From Rheum nobile (lineage: Eukaryota; Streptophyta; Magnoliopsida; Caryophyllales; Polygonaceae), in the NCBI GenBank assembly GCA_027886185.1, contig WOAB01000878.1, positions 4,662,001 to 4,726,000 on the forward strand: DNA of 64,000 nt, read 5' to 3'. Made by a program: the position numbers and the translations under genes. Every line of letters begins with the position of its first letter. The first letter of the stretch is position 1. Shown one piece after another: positions 43,623-54,729 of the stretch. The notes below the pieces were generated by a model. That model was not told the origin of the DNA. It searched no databases and saw only the letters and a program-made list of their open reading frames with translations.

Positions 43623-43729
43623 ACTTGTTGTGAACAACTTTCAAATTTCTCCATCGTCTTCAATTTCGGTTTCTCAATCTTACTCTAATTTTTTGAATCA
43701 TTGTTCAATAGCTATGTTCAATGTCTATG

Positions 43730-44640
43730 TATGATATTCAGACATACTTGTATGATATGCATTTTGTGATTATGGATTATGTATCTGGCCATGAATGTAA
43801 TATTCAGTTGTATGGAAGGGATATGCATTTTCCATGCATTGATATGCAAATAATACTTATATGATATGCAATTTGTTATTATAGATTATTTCACTGGCCG
43901 TGATTGTGATATTTATTTGTGTGGATGTGATATGCATTTTCCATACATTGATATGCAGAATATACTTGTATGATATGCAATTTGTTATGATAGATTATTT
44001 CATTGGCCGTGAATGTGATATTCATTTGTGTGGATGGGATATGCATTTTCTATACATTGATATACAGAATAAGCCGCGGGCGCAGAAAGGAAGCCGCGGG
44101 CGCGGCCAAGGAAGATCTCGCTGAGTGATAATCTCGTCAGAAGCTGAGAAGAACAAGCCGCGGGCGCGGAAAGGAAGCCACAGGCGCGGCCAAGGAAGAT
44201 CTCGCTGAGTGCCAGAAAAGAACAAGCCGCGGGCGCAGTTCAAGGACAGCGATCGCGGCCATGCAATTATGTGGATGGGATATGCATTTTTTGTACAGTG
44301 ATATGCAAAATATACTTGTATGATATACAATTTGTAATTATGGATTATTTCCTTGGCCGTGAATATGATATTTATCTATGTGGATGGGATATGCATTTTG
44401 ATATGCAAAAAGTTTCAAATAGTTTGAATACAAATATTTTAAATTGGAATATCAACTACCACATAGTGCATATCTATTCAGAGTTTATGAATATCAGTAT
44501 GTATATGACTGAACATGATAAAGAATAACAGATATTCAAAATAACATAAACGTTATTCATGACTAATACACAGTGTATGCATGAATATCAATACTAGAGA
44601 CATGCATATCAAATACAACGATAAGAATATCATTTTTACA
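43730..44640. repeat. GATATGC/GATATTC word array (element Y)
   Basis: Mirror of the 41,160-42,060 array. Phrases such as TGATATGCAGAATATACTTG and TGGATGTGATATGCATTTTC recur about every 105-150 bases. Confidence 0.75.
44041..44265. repeat. GC-rich tandem unit inside AT-rich array
   Basis: Units containing AAGCCGCGGGCGC and GCGGCCAAGGAAGATCTCGC repeat two to three times. The mirror arm (41,618-41,722) holds a single version. The patch is strongly self-complementary and stands out from surrounding AT-rich DNA. Confidence 0.7.
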
Positions 44641-44933
44641 TGAGGCTATGTAGGAGTTGAAGGATATGGACGAATCTTCTAAAGAGATATTTAAGGAATG
44701 TGATTTGATTTGGTTTCTCTCTCTTCAATATTCAATCCTTTTTTAGCATTTAAAAATTAAAAACATAATTAAATTTCCCCCATATCTATAACTGCTTTAT
44801 TTGAGTATGATCTTGTTCATGTAACTACACCCTACCTATTATATATCCTATTAATCCTTCCGTCCATTACCTCTCATCCAACGTCCTAGATTTGTCCACT
44901 CGTTTTACCACAAGACTCGTTTTACCTGAGCAC

Positions 44934-44936
<3 letters not shown>

Positions 44937-44971
<35 letters not shown>
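44937..44971. repeat. (TC)n(TA)n microsatellite
   Basis: A TC run followed by a TA run sits exactly at the junction between element Y and the next TIR. Confidence 0.85.
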
Positions 44972-45224
44972 CTATATAGAATTAGGATCTGGTAAAACAG
45001 TGTATTACGGTAAAACGGAAATACTAATGATATTCATTGGATGAGAAAAGAATCAATGATCCAGATCTAATCCTAATGGGTGCAAAAAAAAAAGAATCAC
45101 ATATACCGGATTATATCACAACCGGATTTTTAGGGATTTAGTTTAGGGTTTCCTCCATGACCACCCATAATTGCTGAACTGTGCCCCGCTTATATATCGG
45201 AGCATCACTACGAATACGAACCGA

Positions 45225-45485
45225 TGATGTTTGTCTTGCAGGGAGGATTACGGCGCCGCCGAGGACGGCACCTGTAAGGAGTGCTACGAGGAGGCCAACG
45301 AGACCGAGGAAGAACTCAAGCGTGAGATCGAAGAGCTCAAAGCCAAGGTCGCTTTCTTGAGGTTCTGGTCGCCGCTTGACCACCAACATCGCGGTCCCCC
45401 CGCCTTCTCCGACGTCGTCCTCGTAGCCGCCGACGAGTCCCACACCAATCCGTCTCTGTCCCCGCCCACAGGGCTGTTCTGGTGA
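45225..45485 (+). pseudogene. BTB/POZ protein fragment (captured)
   Basis: The frame reads REDYGAAEDGTCKECYEEAN, then EEELKREIEELKAKVAFLRF and FSDVVLVAADES. This resembles the N-terminal part of plant BTB/POZ proteins such as At4g08455: a small Cys-containing region, a Glu/Lys coiled coil, then the start of the BTB fold (F-DVVLVA). Such proteins act as CUL3 adaptors. The BTB core after about ten residues is lost and replaced by intron-like sequence at 45,485. Confidence 0.65.
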
Positions 45486-45778
45486 GCTTTTATTGCCCGA
45501 ATTTGGGTTTTCATTGTCTGGATCTCATGGGTCGATTTGCCTGCCCTCATTGTGTTTGATGAAATGTCTCTGTAAGGTTACAGTTGTTGTATTGGTGTCT
45601 ACAATTAATTGCTTGATCTCAATTGGTGTCAATTCTCCCTCGTTCTTCGGTCGTCTCCTCTGGCCAACCTCGCTTGAACCCTTCACCAGCCTAAACCTAT
45701 ACGCCACACCACCACACCCGGACCAGCCCCGCTCGGACCTCCACGCCGGACCTATGTCGGTTGCACGAGCTCGTTGAT

Positions 45779-46110
45779 TGCTACTATGTTCCGTCGTGTC
45801 GCCCACCGCACCCCGGCGGTGGCTCTATCTTGCCTTTTCCGTGAAGCAAACCGCTTCTTGCATTCCGCCTCTTACTCAAGCTCAACTTCCATTGCCGATG
45901 AGCAAAGCCCTAGAAGTGCTGGAGATGATAGGGGGAAATGGCTCACCTTGCCGTTGTTTTCTCCCACTGTCGATGGTCCTGAACTTGGGAGAAAGTCGCC
46001 GGACGGAGAATGGAAGCAGGCAACTCCGCCGCTGCCGCGACGTCCATCATGGTGCTTCGTTGTTGCCCGCGGCTGCCTAGGTCGCTCGTACATAATTTGT
46101 TTCGATTGAG
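45779..46110 (+). pseudogene. Unidentified captured first exon
   Basis: A 110-codon frame starts MFRRVAHRTPAVALSCLFRE (from about 45,785) and continues GKWLTLPLFSPTVDGPELGR. The Arg-rich, acid-poor start with FLHSAS looks like a mitochondrial presequence. I do not recognise the family. GC content is above its surroundings, as with the other cargo. Confidence 0.35.
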
Positions 46111-46378
46111 ACAGGTATAAATCCTTCAATTACTAGGGAAATTTAGTTTAAACCACTATTGCAATTGTATATCAGAGTGAATTAGTGACATTTTTTGTCA
46201 AATTCAGGGTTAGGAAATTGTATGACTACTCGTGCACAATGGAATACATTTTGGCTGTGGTATTGTGTTTGTCCTCTATCTGTAATGCAGGATTTTCTTT
46301 TGTTAATGAACATCTAATTAATTTTTTGTGCTTCTAATGTGATGTCTTGTCTTTATGACTAATTGTTCAAATGAATTT

Positions 46379-48910
46379 GGCTCTGGTGAAACAGCCTCTT
46401 AGAGTAAAACGGTAGTACTAATCTAGAGCGTTGGATGAAAATAGAATTGATGGTCGTGATTTAATCTAGAGGGTTATAAAATAGGCTGGTGGATTCACCC
46501 ACACACAATTCCTCCAAATCCCATGATATTAGGGATTTCTTTTATCCATATTATTCACTTTCCAAATTTCTCTTCTCCTTGTACATTGTTCTCTCCAGAA
46601 TTCAGATTGGTCGTTCTTCAACCGCCATTGTCGTCCTCACGGAGCTTCTCGTCTCCGCCTCATCTTCGTTGTGTCATCACCCCGTCGTCGTGTTATCAAC
46701 GTCCCCTCTCTCTCTCTCTTCTATTCCTCTCTGTCGCAGGAAACCGCCATTGATGAATTCGTCGGAGCTTCGGTTCTCCTCGATGCTCGCTTCTCATCGT
46801 CGCCTCCTCGCTTTATCATCGTCGGTGGCGTCTTTGAATTCGATTATCCTCGTCCCTCCACGATTTCAACACCGATTTGGCTATCCACAAGGGTGTTAGG
46901 TGCATATCCCTCTATCAATACATCCACATCTTCACGTCCTTCATTCATAAACTCATCTCGCTGAATTCCTTTCCGAAAATCTCAGCAACCTCTCAGTTAA
47001 AATGTCATATCTTTTGATTCACAACTCAGAAAATTCTAAACTTTTGAGGGACGAAATTAGACTTCCAGATCTAACTCTGTGAGTTGGAATCATCCAATTC
47101 CGAGTCCAGACGAAAGAGAACGAGCCAGTTGAAGTCACGCTGGATTTCTGGAAAGTTGCTGTCAATTCTTGCAGAAGTTGAAGAGCAATTCCTTGCACCA
47201 GCGTCAAGATCATCCACGCCAGGTACTTGAACCTCTTCAAAACTTTTTCATTCTAAGTCAACAAATCGCCGTTTCCTTTTAACGTACAAAATTAGAGTTT
47301 TGATGAGAATTTGGCATATTTGGCATCGATTTTAGGGCTTTTGGATTTTTTTCTAGATTTGAACCTTGAATTTGTCCAAATTTTCATTGTACAGTTCAAT
47401 ATTGCTGAAACTGGATTTAGTGCAATTGATTTTCTTGGATTTTGTAATGACAATTTTTAAAATTTCAATTTTGGTCTTTTGTTGGTGTTGTTTTAAATGT
47501 TTGCAATTGATATTGAAATTGTTTAATGCGATATTCATACAATTTCTTTTGTTATTCATGTTGGATGCACATTTCATGCTCTGAGTAATTCATATTCAAA
47601 TTTTATGATGTGATATTCGCTATAATGTTGTTGATATTCATGTTGTTCATTTTTGTGTTTTACTGGTATTGTTTGTACTGTTTGCAATTGATATTCAAAT
47701 TGTTTGATGTGATATTCATACAAATTCATTTGATATTCATGTGGGATGTACATTTCATGCTTTGAGTAGTTCATATTCAAATTTTATGATGTGATATTCA
47801 CTATGATGTATTCGATATTCATGTTGGATCAATTTTATAATGTGATATTTATACAAATGCTTATGATTTTTTGTTCATACGATTACTCTTTTCTAAACAA
47901 TGACTGCTCTCGCACTATCCGTTCTCCCGCAATCGTTTCCCCTCTATTCGTCATTGAATTTTTGATGATATATTGTTTTGAATTTTTTATGTACTAATTA
48001 TATTTTGTTGATTATTAATGGTCTTTTCACATAGAAGATCGATTGACAATTGAGATCTACAACCCTAAATTGGATGTGTCGGAGCTCTGCCCTTCGGCGC
48101 GACAACTCTCTTGTTAATCGTCATAAATCGAAGGACCGAAAAAAGTAGAGTAGAAGAGGATATTCAGGATATTAGATGCGATATTCATGATATTGGATGG
48201 TGATATTCGTGTAATTAGGTGATGCTATTAATGTGATCGGGTGGTGAGCGCTATTCATGAATTCAGTGATCGATATTCATGTATTGGGTGGTGATATTCA
48301 TGTAATTGAGTGTGATATTCATGTAATCAAGCGTGATATTCATATACATATTCAGGAGTGTGGTTTTCATTTAAATGATATTCGTTGTTCACTATTGAGA
48401 TATTCAAAACTACATAAACAATATTCATGAATAATACAAGTGTATTCATGAATATCAATATTGAAGACATGAATATCAAACACAAAAGCATGAATACTAT
48501 TACACAAGATAATATATACCACTACAAAATATTATGAATATGTCTACAGAATACTTGAATATCAATACATAAGAGCATGAATATCCGTGTACAACGGAGG
48601 AACATGATTATGAAGAACACTATTGAGATATTCAAAATTACATAAACGATATTCATGACTAATGCACGAACGTAGATTAGAGCGGTTTTGGAAGAAAGAT
48701 ATGATTTTCTCTCTCCTCTAACAATATTCTTAATTATCTTTTTTTAATTAAAATATCTATTAACTACCTTATTTGAGAAGATCTTATAGTTTCACCCATA
48801 CCATATCCATTATATGACTCATTCATCCATCCGTCCATCACCCTTCATCCAACGTTCCAGATTAATACCTCCGTTTTACCACAATTTCCATTTTACCGGA
48901 GCATTCCTCT
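46379..48910 (+). mobile_element. TIR element 4
   Basis: Left end GGCTCTGGTGAAACAGCC...GTAAAACGGTAGTACTAATC then GAGCGTTGGATG. The right end, reverse-complemented, is ATGCTCCGGTAAAATGG...GGTAAAACGGAGGTATTAATC then GAACGTTGGATG. It contains C/T-rich cargo (46,600-46,960, no family recognised) and a long GATATTCA word array (47,520-48,670). No transposase. The right end is closer to the left end at 39,129, so one older element may have spanned 39,129-48,910 with later insertions inside. Confidence 0.5.
47520..48670. repeat. GATATTCAT word array (element 4)
   Basis: Dozens of TGATATTCAT and, towards the right, the inverse ATGAATATC words. Orientation flips around 48,400, as if the array is arranged as two halves. 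Larger near-repeats such as TGATATTCATACAAATTCAT and ATTCATATTCAAATTTTATG are visible at 47,520-47,800. Confidence 0.8.
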
Positions 48911-48998
48911 TTTGTTAAATATACTGATTTGGTATGCGTATTGACTAACTTGGGATAAGTTTTCCAAAGATATTCAAGGAGGTCTTCGAAATGAATTT

Positions 48999-49735
48999 CC
49001 TATTTTTTTTTATTTTTTATTTTAGAAGGAGAGGCGACACTCTCGCACGCTTTATTAATCAAAACAAAACAATTAACATCTGATCATTCGAGGCATAGCA
49101 ATGCCACGTAAATCATCCAACAAAAAAGGCAAAACACTACTAATAGGTTCATCTAAAACATGCAAACCTGCAGGAAAATCGAAAGCAATACTAGCTAAAT
49201 GGTCGGCAACACGATTAGCCTCCCTAAACACATAACGGAATTGCACACACCAATCCCTACTAATAAACCTCTGGCGCGACCGCACCAGGCTAGCAAGTGG
49301 ATGAGAAAGATCAACCTCCCTGGAAAGAAAGCTGATAGCAAGCGCATAGTCGGATTCAATAGTAACTTGTTGATATCCCCGATCCCAAGCAATCTGTAGC
49401 CCATGATGAATACCCCAGAACTCCGCCATAGGAACACTACAAATACCAATGTTCATGACGAAACCCACCACCCAGCGGCCAGACGAATCCCTAATGACAC
49501 CACCAGCCGACGCCATGCCAAAAGGGTCACGCTTAGCCCCATCCGTGTTAACCTTCACACACCCCATCGCTGGCCTACACCATGCCACCAAGCACTCCTG
49601 ACGAGGCCGATTGGACAGCATGGTAGGACGCCCAGCCCACACCTCCTCAAATTCCCGAGCCTGGCGGACCAAAGTATAAACCAAACAAGCACAATAATCC
49701 CACCTTAATCATCCTGTCTTCTGCCATTGTAGGTA
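48999..49735 (-). mobile_element. 5'-truncated LINE 3' end
   Basis: The plus strand begins with a T-rich run (48,999-49,022), the poly-A tail of a minus-strand LINE, followed by a short 3' UTR and the RNase H frame. Only the terminal domain is present, as expected for a truncated target-primed insertion. Target duplications were not found by eye. Confidence 0.6.
49073..49684 (-). CDS. LINE RNase H-like domain ORF
   Basis: A 203-codon frame: GCVKVNTDGAKRDPFGMASA then GGVIRDSSGRWVVGF, AEFWGIHHGLQIAWDRGYQQ, VTIESDYALAISFL and YVFREANRVADHLAS. This is the complete plant non-LTR RNase H-like (RVT_3) domain. Catalytic acids are visible as D in NTDGA, E in AEFWGI, D in ESDYA and D in VADHLA. The frame is intact, unlike most relics here, but the reverse transcriptase that should precede it is absent. 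It could be a domesticated orphan or simply a young truncated insertion. Confidence 0.75.
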   Translation of the reverse strand: MVYTLVRQAREFEEVWAGRPTMLSNRPRQECLVAWCRPAMGCVKVNTDGAKRDPFGMASAGGVIRDSSGRWVVGFVMNIGICSVPMAEFWGIHHGLQIAWDRGYQQVTIESDYALAISFLSREVDLSHPLASLVRSRQRFISRDWCVQFRYVFREANRVADHLASIAFDFPAGLHVLDEPISSVLPFLLDDLRGIAMPRMIRC

Positions 49736-51600
49736 CTCCTTATCTTTGAATTGGAAACATGAATACCACTTATATGCTTCTCATGTTATACGAGGATGAG
49801 TTGGATTAATGACTTATGTGCGACGTTTTTATTAAGAAACTAACCTCATTCCCTCCCTCTAAACCCTAAACCCCAAAAAGCAATATTTTAGAGAGAGAAA
49901 AAACAAAAAAGAAGAAAAAATAAAATAAAATAAGCTAGTAGGGATAGGAAAAATACATAAAAACTAGTAGGGGTAATTTTGTTAATTAAAAACTCTTAAA
50001 GGGTCAATGGGCCCAAAACCCTCGTTATACGATATATCATACGAAGTATAACATAATTGTTTTTGTTTAAATTCCTCTCGCGTGATTATGTATATTTCTT
50101 GAAGTATTGTGTTTGATTGGTATGTGCAATTGCTAATTAACTCAGTACTAATATGGTTATCGTAAAATAATTGTTTGATACTAAAATCATGTTGGGTACG
50201 TAACCTCTACTAGTTTTAGTCAATACGATAGCTTCGGTCTTTATTACGATTTTTTTAGCTACTGATCTTTTTAAAAATTAGACCATATCGATTAACTTGT
50301 CTTTCTTTACAAGAAAACCATGAAGTATTGGGAAAGAGGAAATCATGACATAATTATGTCATCTTCGTACCTAATATGTAAACCAAAGATGAAATTTACC
50401 ACTTTAAGATCATTATGCGGAGTATAATCCAATTTTCGTAAGCATATCTAATTTAATTAACTATTTATTGATGTTGTAGCTAGGATGGGTAGATTCTAAT
50501 ACAAGAAAACATTCCAGATATGGTAACCAAATTTAAATTGCTAACATAAGCCTTTGTATATAAAAGAATAAAAGAAGTAAATCTTAATTTTTTAAAACAT
50601 ACTCTTTTAATTATAATATTCTTTTGTTATCTTCATCAAACTGTCCATTATATATTTGTTGTTGTTGCTGTTGTTATTTTAGAAATCCCAACAGTGAAAG
50701 ATTCCGTACGTAAGAGTTGCAATGTCATGGTTCCCCCATTAGTGCTTACGACGAGGGTAAGTCAGTTGTGGGAGCAACAAACCCACCCAGAGGAGTTGGG
50801 TACGAATCACACAATCCGAAAACATGGTCTTTCTTCGTAAACATTGAAAGAATTGTAGATTTCTCCATCCACTGCAATATATCACTCTTGATATGACTTA
50901 GATTCAAGATTTGTAGGGTTGTCTATCGTCTAATATGGCTAGTTGCCTTTCTCACAACGCCGATCTTGAAGCAGTGCGAAGGGGAATTTGGCAAATTAGG
51001 CGATAGTTCAAATCTGGAATCTGGGTTGTAATGATGGTGATTAATGCAGGGGAGCTTTCTTTCTATTGAAGATTGAACCTCTTGTACTAAGGAAGAGCAT
51101 CTTTCCGGTATTGTGTGATTTGCACCTCAACTTGTTCTGGGTTGGCTTTGTTGCTCTCCACAACCAGCTTAGCCTCTTCATAAACACTAGTGCGGGCTCC
51201 ATGCGAAGACGGAGATTGAGCGCCACAGCCATCCAACTTAAGAAGATCTACAACTAAGTATAAGGTAAAGTGTTGTTGAACCATCGAGATAAGCTAGTGC
51301 TTTGATATATCAACACCAAAATAACAGCAATTGGGCTAAAGATGAGAATCTTGGACCATGACAAGTTCCAAGCAACGGTCAACAAACTTGAGATGAATCT
51401 GATCTCAAGACAGGTACACAAATTCAAAATTAACTTCATAGAATTTCATTAAATAGTTCTGGAAAAATCCATCAATTCAGGATTAATATGAATTTTGTAA
51501 CTGAAGAACAGTCTTTAGACAGAACTAACAAACTATCAAACAAAAGTATCTATAAACAAGATTCACCTACACTTAGTTATGCATATATTTCATGCCACTT
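49736..51600. other. AT-rich intergenic region
   Basis: No confident gene. The minus strand near 51,200-51,087 reads EAKLVVESNKANPEQVEVQI and the plus strand near 51,339-51,410 reads MRILDHDKFQATVNKLEMNL. Both look like genuine exon scraps, but I cannot name a family. Confidence 0.4.
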
Positions 51601-51618
51601 CCGACACCAATCCCATGT

Positions 51619-53111
51619 TTAAGAGTCCAAGATAGTGATTTCCGCCCTAGTAGAGGCTTGCCTAAACCTCAACACCTGTTTAAGGACAATGCTTGAAAGT
51701 CGAGGATAAGGAACTATAGTCATCTTTTCAAGTAGAGATGAATTCACAAGCAAAAACTTGATGAACTCCAACTCCACTCTAGTGCCTGATACATCAGATA
51801 TTTTCACTGATCGAAGTTGGTCAAATGAGCAATTACATTTGCTCTCATCCGCCCACATACTAGATTCTTCCTTCACATTTGCTCTCATCCGCACACGACA
51901 ACCCTGGAAAAGATACAGAAAATGAGCTACAGCTATACAAGATAATAAGTTAACCAATTACATACACAAAGTTGGTTTCTGAGTAGGGAGGTCAAAATGT
52001 GGGAAAATGAAATTAACCTCTATCTCAAGTTCTCTCAAGTTGGGGAGCTTCTAAACAGACAAAGGGCTGCTAAACTCGCATCCATATCCTTGAGATTAAT
52101 GCAGATAGAAAGTTGATACAGATCGAGGAATGGAGTCGACAATCTTTCAGGTATCAACCCAACACCCAAATACTGTAAAAGAAAATATCAAGAGGAAACG
52201 ATATAGCCATTAATTAGCAATCATATCATCAGATAGAAATAAGAAGCAACATGGTAAGTTTTGTCTGAGAAGCAGAGACTGCAAGTTACAATCGAAGCTA
52301 CTTACCTTTAGGAAATAATTATTCACCTCAAGACGCTTGATTGCAGGAAGGCAAGTAAAGAACTTTGTCATGCAACTTTCAATATCTGCATCATCTTCAG
52401 ATGTTATATTGTCCTTCAAGTAAATGTAAACTACCGACAACTTCATATGTACACTTCCAAAGGTAATATCTTCAAAGCGACCTCCAATGTCAATGTATTC
52501 CAATTTTGGAGCATCAATTTTTATACTTTGGAGCTCTCCACAGTTCATCAGTTCTAACTTGACCAACGAGGGGCAGGAGGAAACTAGATTCTCAAATGCA
52601 TGTTCAGTCAAGGTAGTTTGATAAAGAATAAGCCATCTCAAACTCTTGAAGCCCTTGAAAGATGGAGGAGGCCTTACTATACACTTTGTCAGATTCAAAT
52701 GGGTCAAGCTACTGCAAGTGTATAATGAAGAAGGCATCCTATAACATGGTCCATCACAAATTTCAAGCAATAACTTGTTGATAGATTTTCTAGATGCATG
52801 CAGAATCCAACGATCAATGTCAGGAACAGCACGGAGATCAGCAAGGTATAAAAAGTCGATTGGGCCAGTATGAAGCAAGAGAACTTGATCAATGATGCTA
52901 ATGAGTTTGCGTCGAAGACTAAAACTGGAACAGTAGCCCATCTATACCTCCACTTCCTTGACAAAATACTTGTTCTTACGATATCTTTCACGGGTAAATA
53001 GGATAGAATATTCTGAATGAGGTGTTCAGGAAAGGCGGCTGTTGTATCTGTATCCATCCTAGGAAATTTTAGTGGTCCTGTTGTATCTGCATCCATCCTA
53101 GGAAGTAGCAC
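51619..53111 (-). pseudogene. F-box/FBD/LRR protein, two single-base frameshifts
   Basis: An F-box near the start (FPEHLIQNILSYLPVKDIVR then TSILSRKWRYRWATVPVLVF), LRRs (SSLTHLNLTKCIVRPPPSFK and SCPSLVKLELMNCGELQSIK), an exon at about 52,173-52,017 (DLYQLSICINLKDMDASLAA), and a terminal FBD exon (51,904-51,619: CSFDQLRSVKISDVSGTRVE and ELEFIKFLLVNSSLLEKMTI). This matches the Arabidopsis At1g13570 group of SCF ubiquitin-ligase substrate receptors. Frame is lost once after LVFD (about 52,910; one base missing before KLISIIDQVLLLHTGPI) and again before NLRELEIE (about 52,045). Otherwise splice sites and domains are in place, so it is a recent pseudogene, or intact if these are sequencing errors. 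DADTTGPLKFPRM/DTDTTAAFPEH is a small N-terminal duplication. Confidence 0.75.
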
Positions 53112-54235
53112 TAATTGTCAATGCATAGGCTAAAATCTCACCCTTATGAGGATCACCAAGAATCACAAAATGAACCAAAAGTTTCACCTGCAAAGAGTGA
53201 AAAACAGCCAATTACTTTTCTTAACTACCTTGAAAGCAAGATGAACTGATACACAGATTTTATCACATTCTCGAATTTGCATTTCATCAAACAGTCAATA
53301 TACATCATCTCACATTTAAAAGCAAAAAAGAAACAAAATTTTGGTTTTTCAACTTCTCCCTAATATATACTATCAAAGCGATCTCAATCTAAATAAGATT
53401 CTCAAATTCCCCCTAATTCAAAACTATGATTCACTTCAGGATCAGCATAAGCTTCGCTATTCCAAAAAATCAGACAGGTACCGGCATAAGGGCCGGTGAA
53501 ATTCAATACGAATTAAGCATGAAACTGTGAATTCAATAAATAAGAAGGAAATATTTTGGATAGAGGAACGTGAAAGATTATGCTTATTGCTCTTGTAAGA
53601 CATGTGAAAATACCGTGGCGAAAGAGTGCGGCGAAGCTGGTGGTGTTGGCCGTCGGTACGGACGAACCTGACGGGATTAGGGCTCCATTTTGGCTCTTAA
53701 TTTCCGGTTGTACAGTTGCCTTCATGTGCTCTCCCTTTTCAGTACATCTTTCTAAGCACATTTTGAAAAGAGAAATGGGCTTAGCATAAGAGACTAATGG
53801 GCTTCGAATATCCAGTCTATTTTTTTCCGTCCTTAGCACAAATGACCTCTTAAGTGGGCTGGAATAGCAGGTTTGGGACCGTTATTATGCTTAACAACCG
53901 CTTGACCTCCTAGGTCATTAAGCCTAACACACTTCATTCGCAAGAAACAATACACCGAGACCATTTCGCTCCTTTAAATCGCGAGAAAACTGCAAAGCTA
54001 TCAATAAAACGAAGAATCGAGACAAAATAACAAGAACAAACAACAAATCAGAAGTAATTCGACACAGAATCAAATCTATTTGGGCGAATAGTGTGCAATC
54101 TGCAATTGAAAAGAGGTATGTATTACAAGTGATTTTGATAGTTCAATATAGTTTATATAGGTGCGATAAACAATATGGAAGAGATTATAGAGATATTCAG
54201 TTGATTAGAAACAACAATTAAAAGGAAAATTTGAA
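53112..54235. other. F-box gene upstream region
   Basis: Sequence between the F-box pseudogene and the Mutator-like element. The minus strand of 53,500-53,840 is of even composition and could be a 5' leader exon. No domain recognised. Confidence 0.4.
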
Positions 54236-54239
54236 CTTC

Positions 54240-54670
54240 ATCTTCATCTGAGGGTTACAATTTGCAACTGTCCCACCAAGGATCTGGGAACATTTTGCAA
54301 TTGTCTCGAACAATACTAAACAATTGTCCCTTATAAATGCTTGGGACAATTTCCAACTATCCCAAGCATATTCTATTGATGAGGGACAGATAGCAACTGT
54401 CCCCAAGGGAATGCTATGTGAAAAATAAAAAATAAAAATGTTTATAATATTAAAATGATGTGTACTCTATGTATTATGAGTGATGTGCAATTGTATCCTC
54501 GTTGAAGACAGATTGAAAATGTCTCCATGAAGGATCTGGGAACCATTTGCAGTTGTCCAGAACAATACTAAACAAATGTCCCCTATAAATGCTTGGGACA
54601 GTTGCAGTTTGCAACTGTCCGAAGCAGATTCTGGTTCTGAGGGACATATTGCAATTGTCCCCAAAGGAAT
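54240..54670. repeat. GGGACA/TGTCCC word array, left
   Basis: Two near-copies of a unit of about 250 bp (54,270-54,430 and 54,525-54,680). Each has a GATCTGGGAAC head, TAAATGCTTGGGACA, a TGTCC core, GAGGGACA and TGTCCCCAA then GGAATG(C/T)TATGTGAAAA, lying upstream of the transposase ATG. Could act as promoter or transposase-binding repeats. Confidence 0.75.
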
Positions 54671-54729
54671 GTTATGTGAAAATAAAATGAAAAAATGTTT
54701 ATAACATCTTCATTGTGTAGATAAACATT

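Larger units (their letters stand above)
42801..44939 (-). mobile_element. TIR element Y (mirror partner) with cyclin D cargo
   Basis: Reads as element X in reverse: outer end at 44,939 (CCTGAGCACCTCTC on the plus strand), GATATGC array (44,640-43,730) with the GC-rich patch (44,041-44,265), then a cargo segment (43,640-43,130) and the inner arm. The cargo segment differs wholly from that of element X. No transposase. Pack-MULE-like in content; superfamily not proven. Confidence 0.55.
44985..46378 (+). mobile_element. TIR element 3 (left end) with BTB cargo
   Basis: The left end reads GGATCTGGTAAAACAG...CGGTAAAACGGAAATACTAA then CATTGGATGAG, the same family as neighbouring TIRs. The right end is not identified; the next TIR in the same orientation starts at 46,379. 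It may be a truncated element or one interrupted by the next. Confidence 0.4.

Noticed and set aside
40891..44939. The GATATTCA arrays as a CRISPR-like array
   Set aside because: Words are 8-9 bases with irregular spacing and no unique equal-length spacers, and this is a plant nuclear context.
47353..47997. Open frames inside the GATATTCA array
   Set aside because: AT-rich readings on both strands built of repeated words (NMNYSKHE, YEYHIK types); not genes.
49403..49708. Plus-strand 101-codon frame over the LINE RNase H
   Set aside because: Antisense shadow rich in His, Pro and Thr with no domain.
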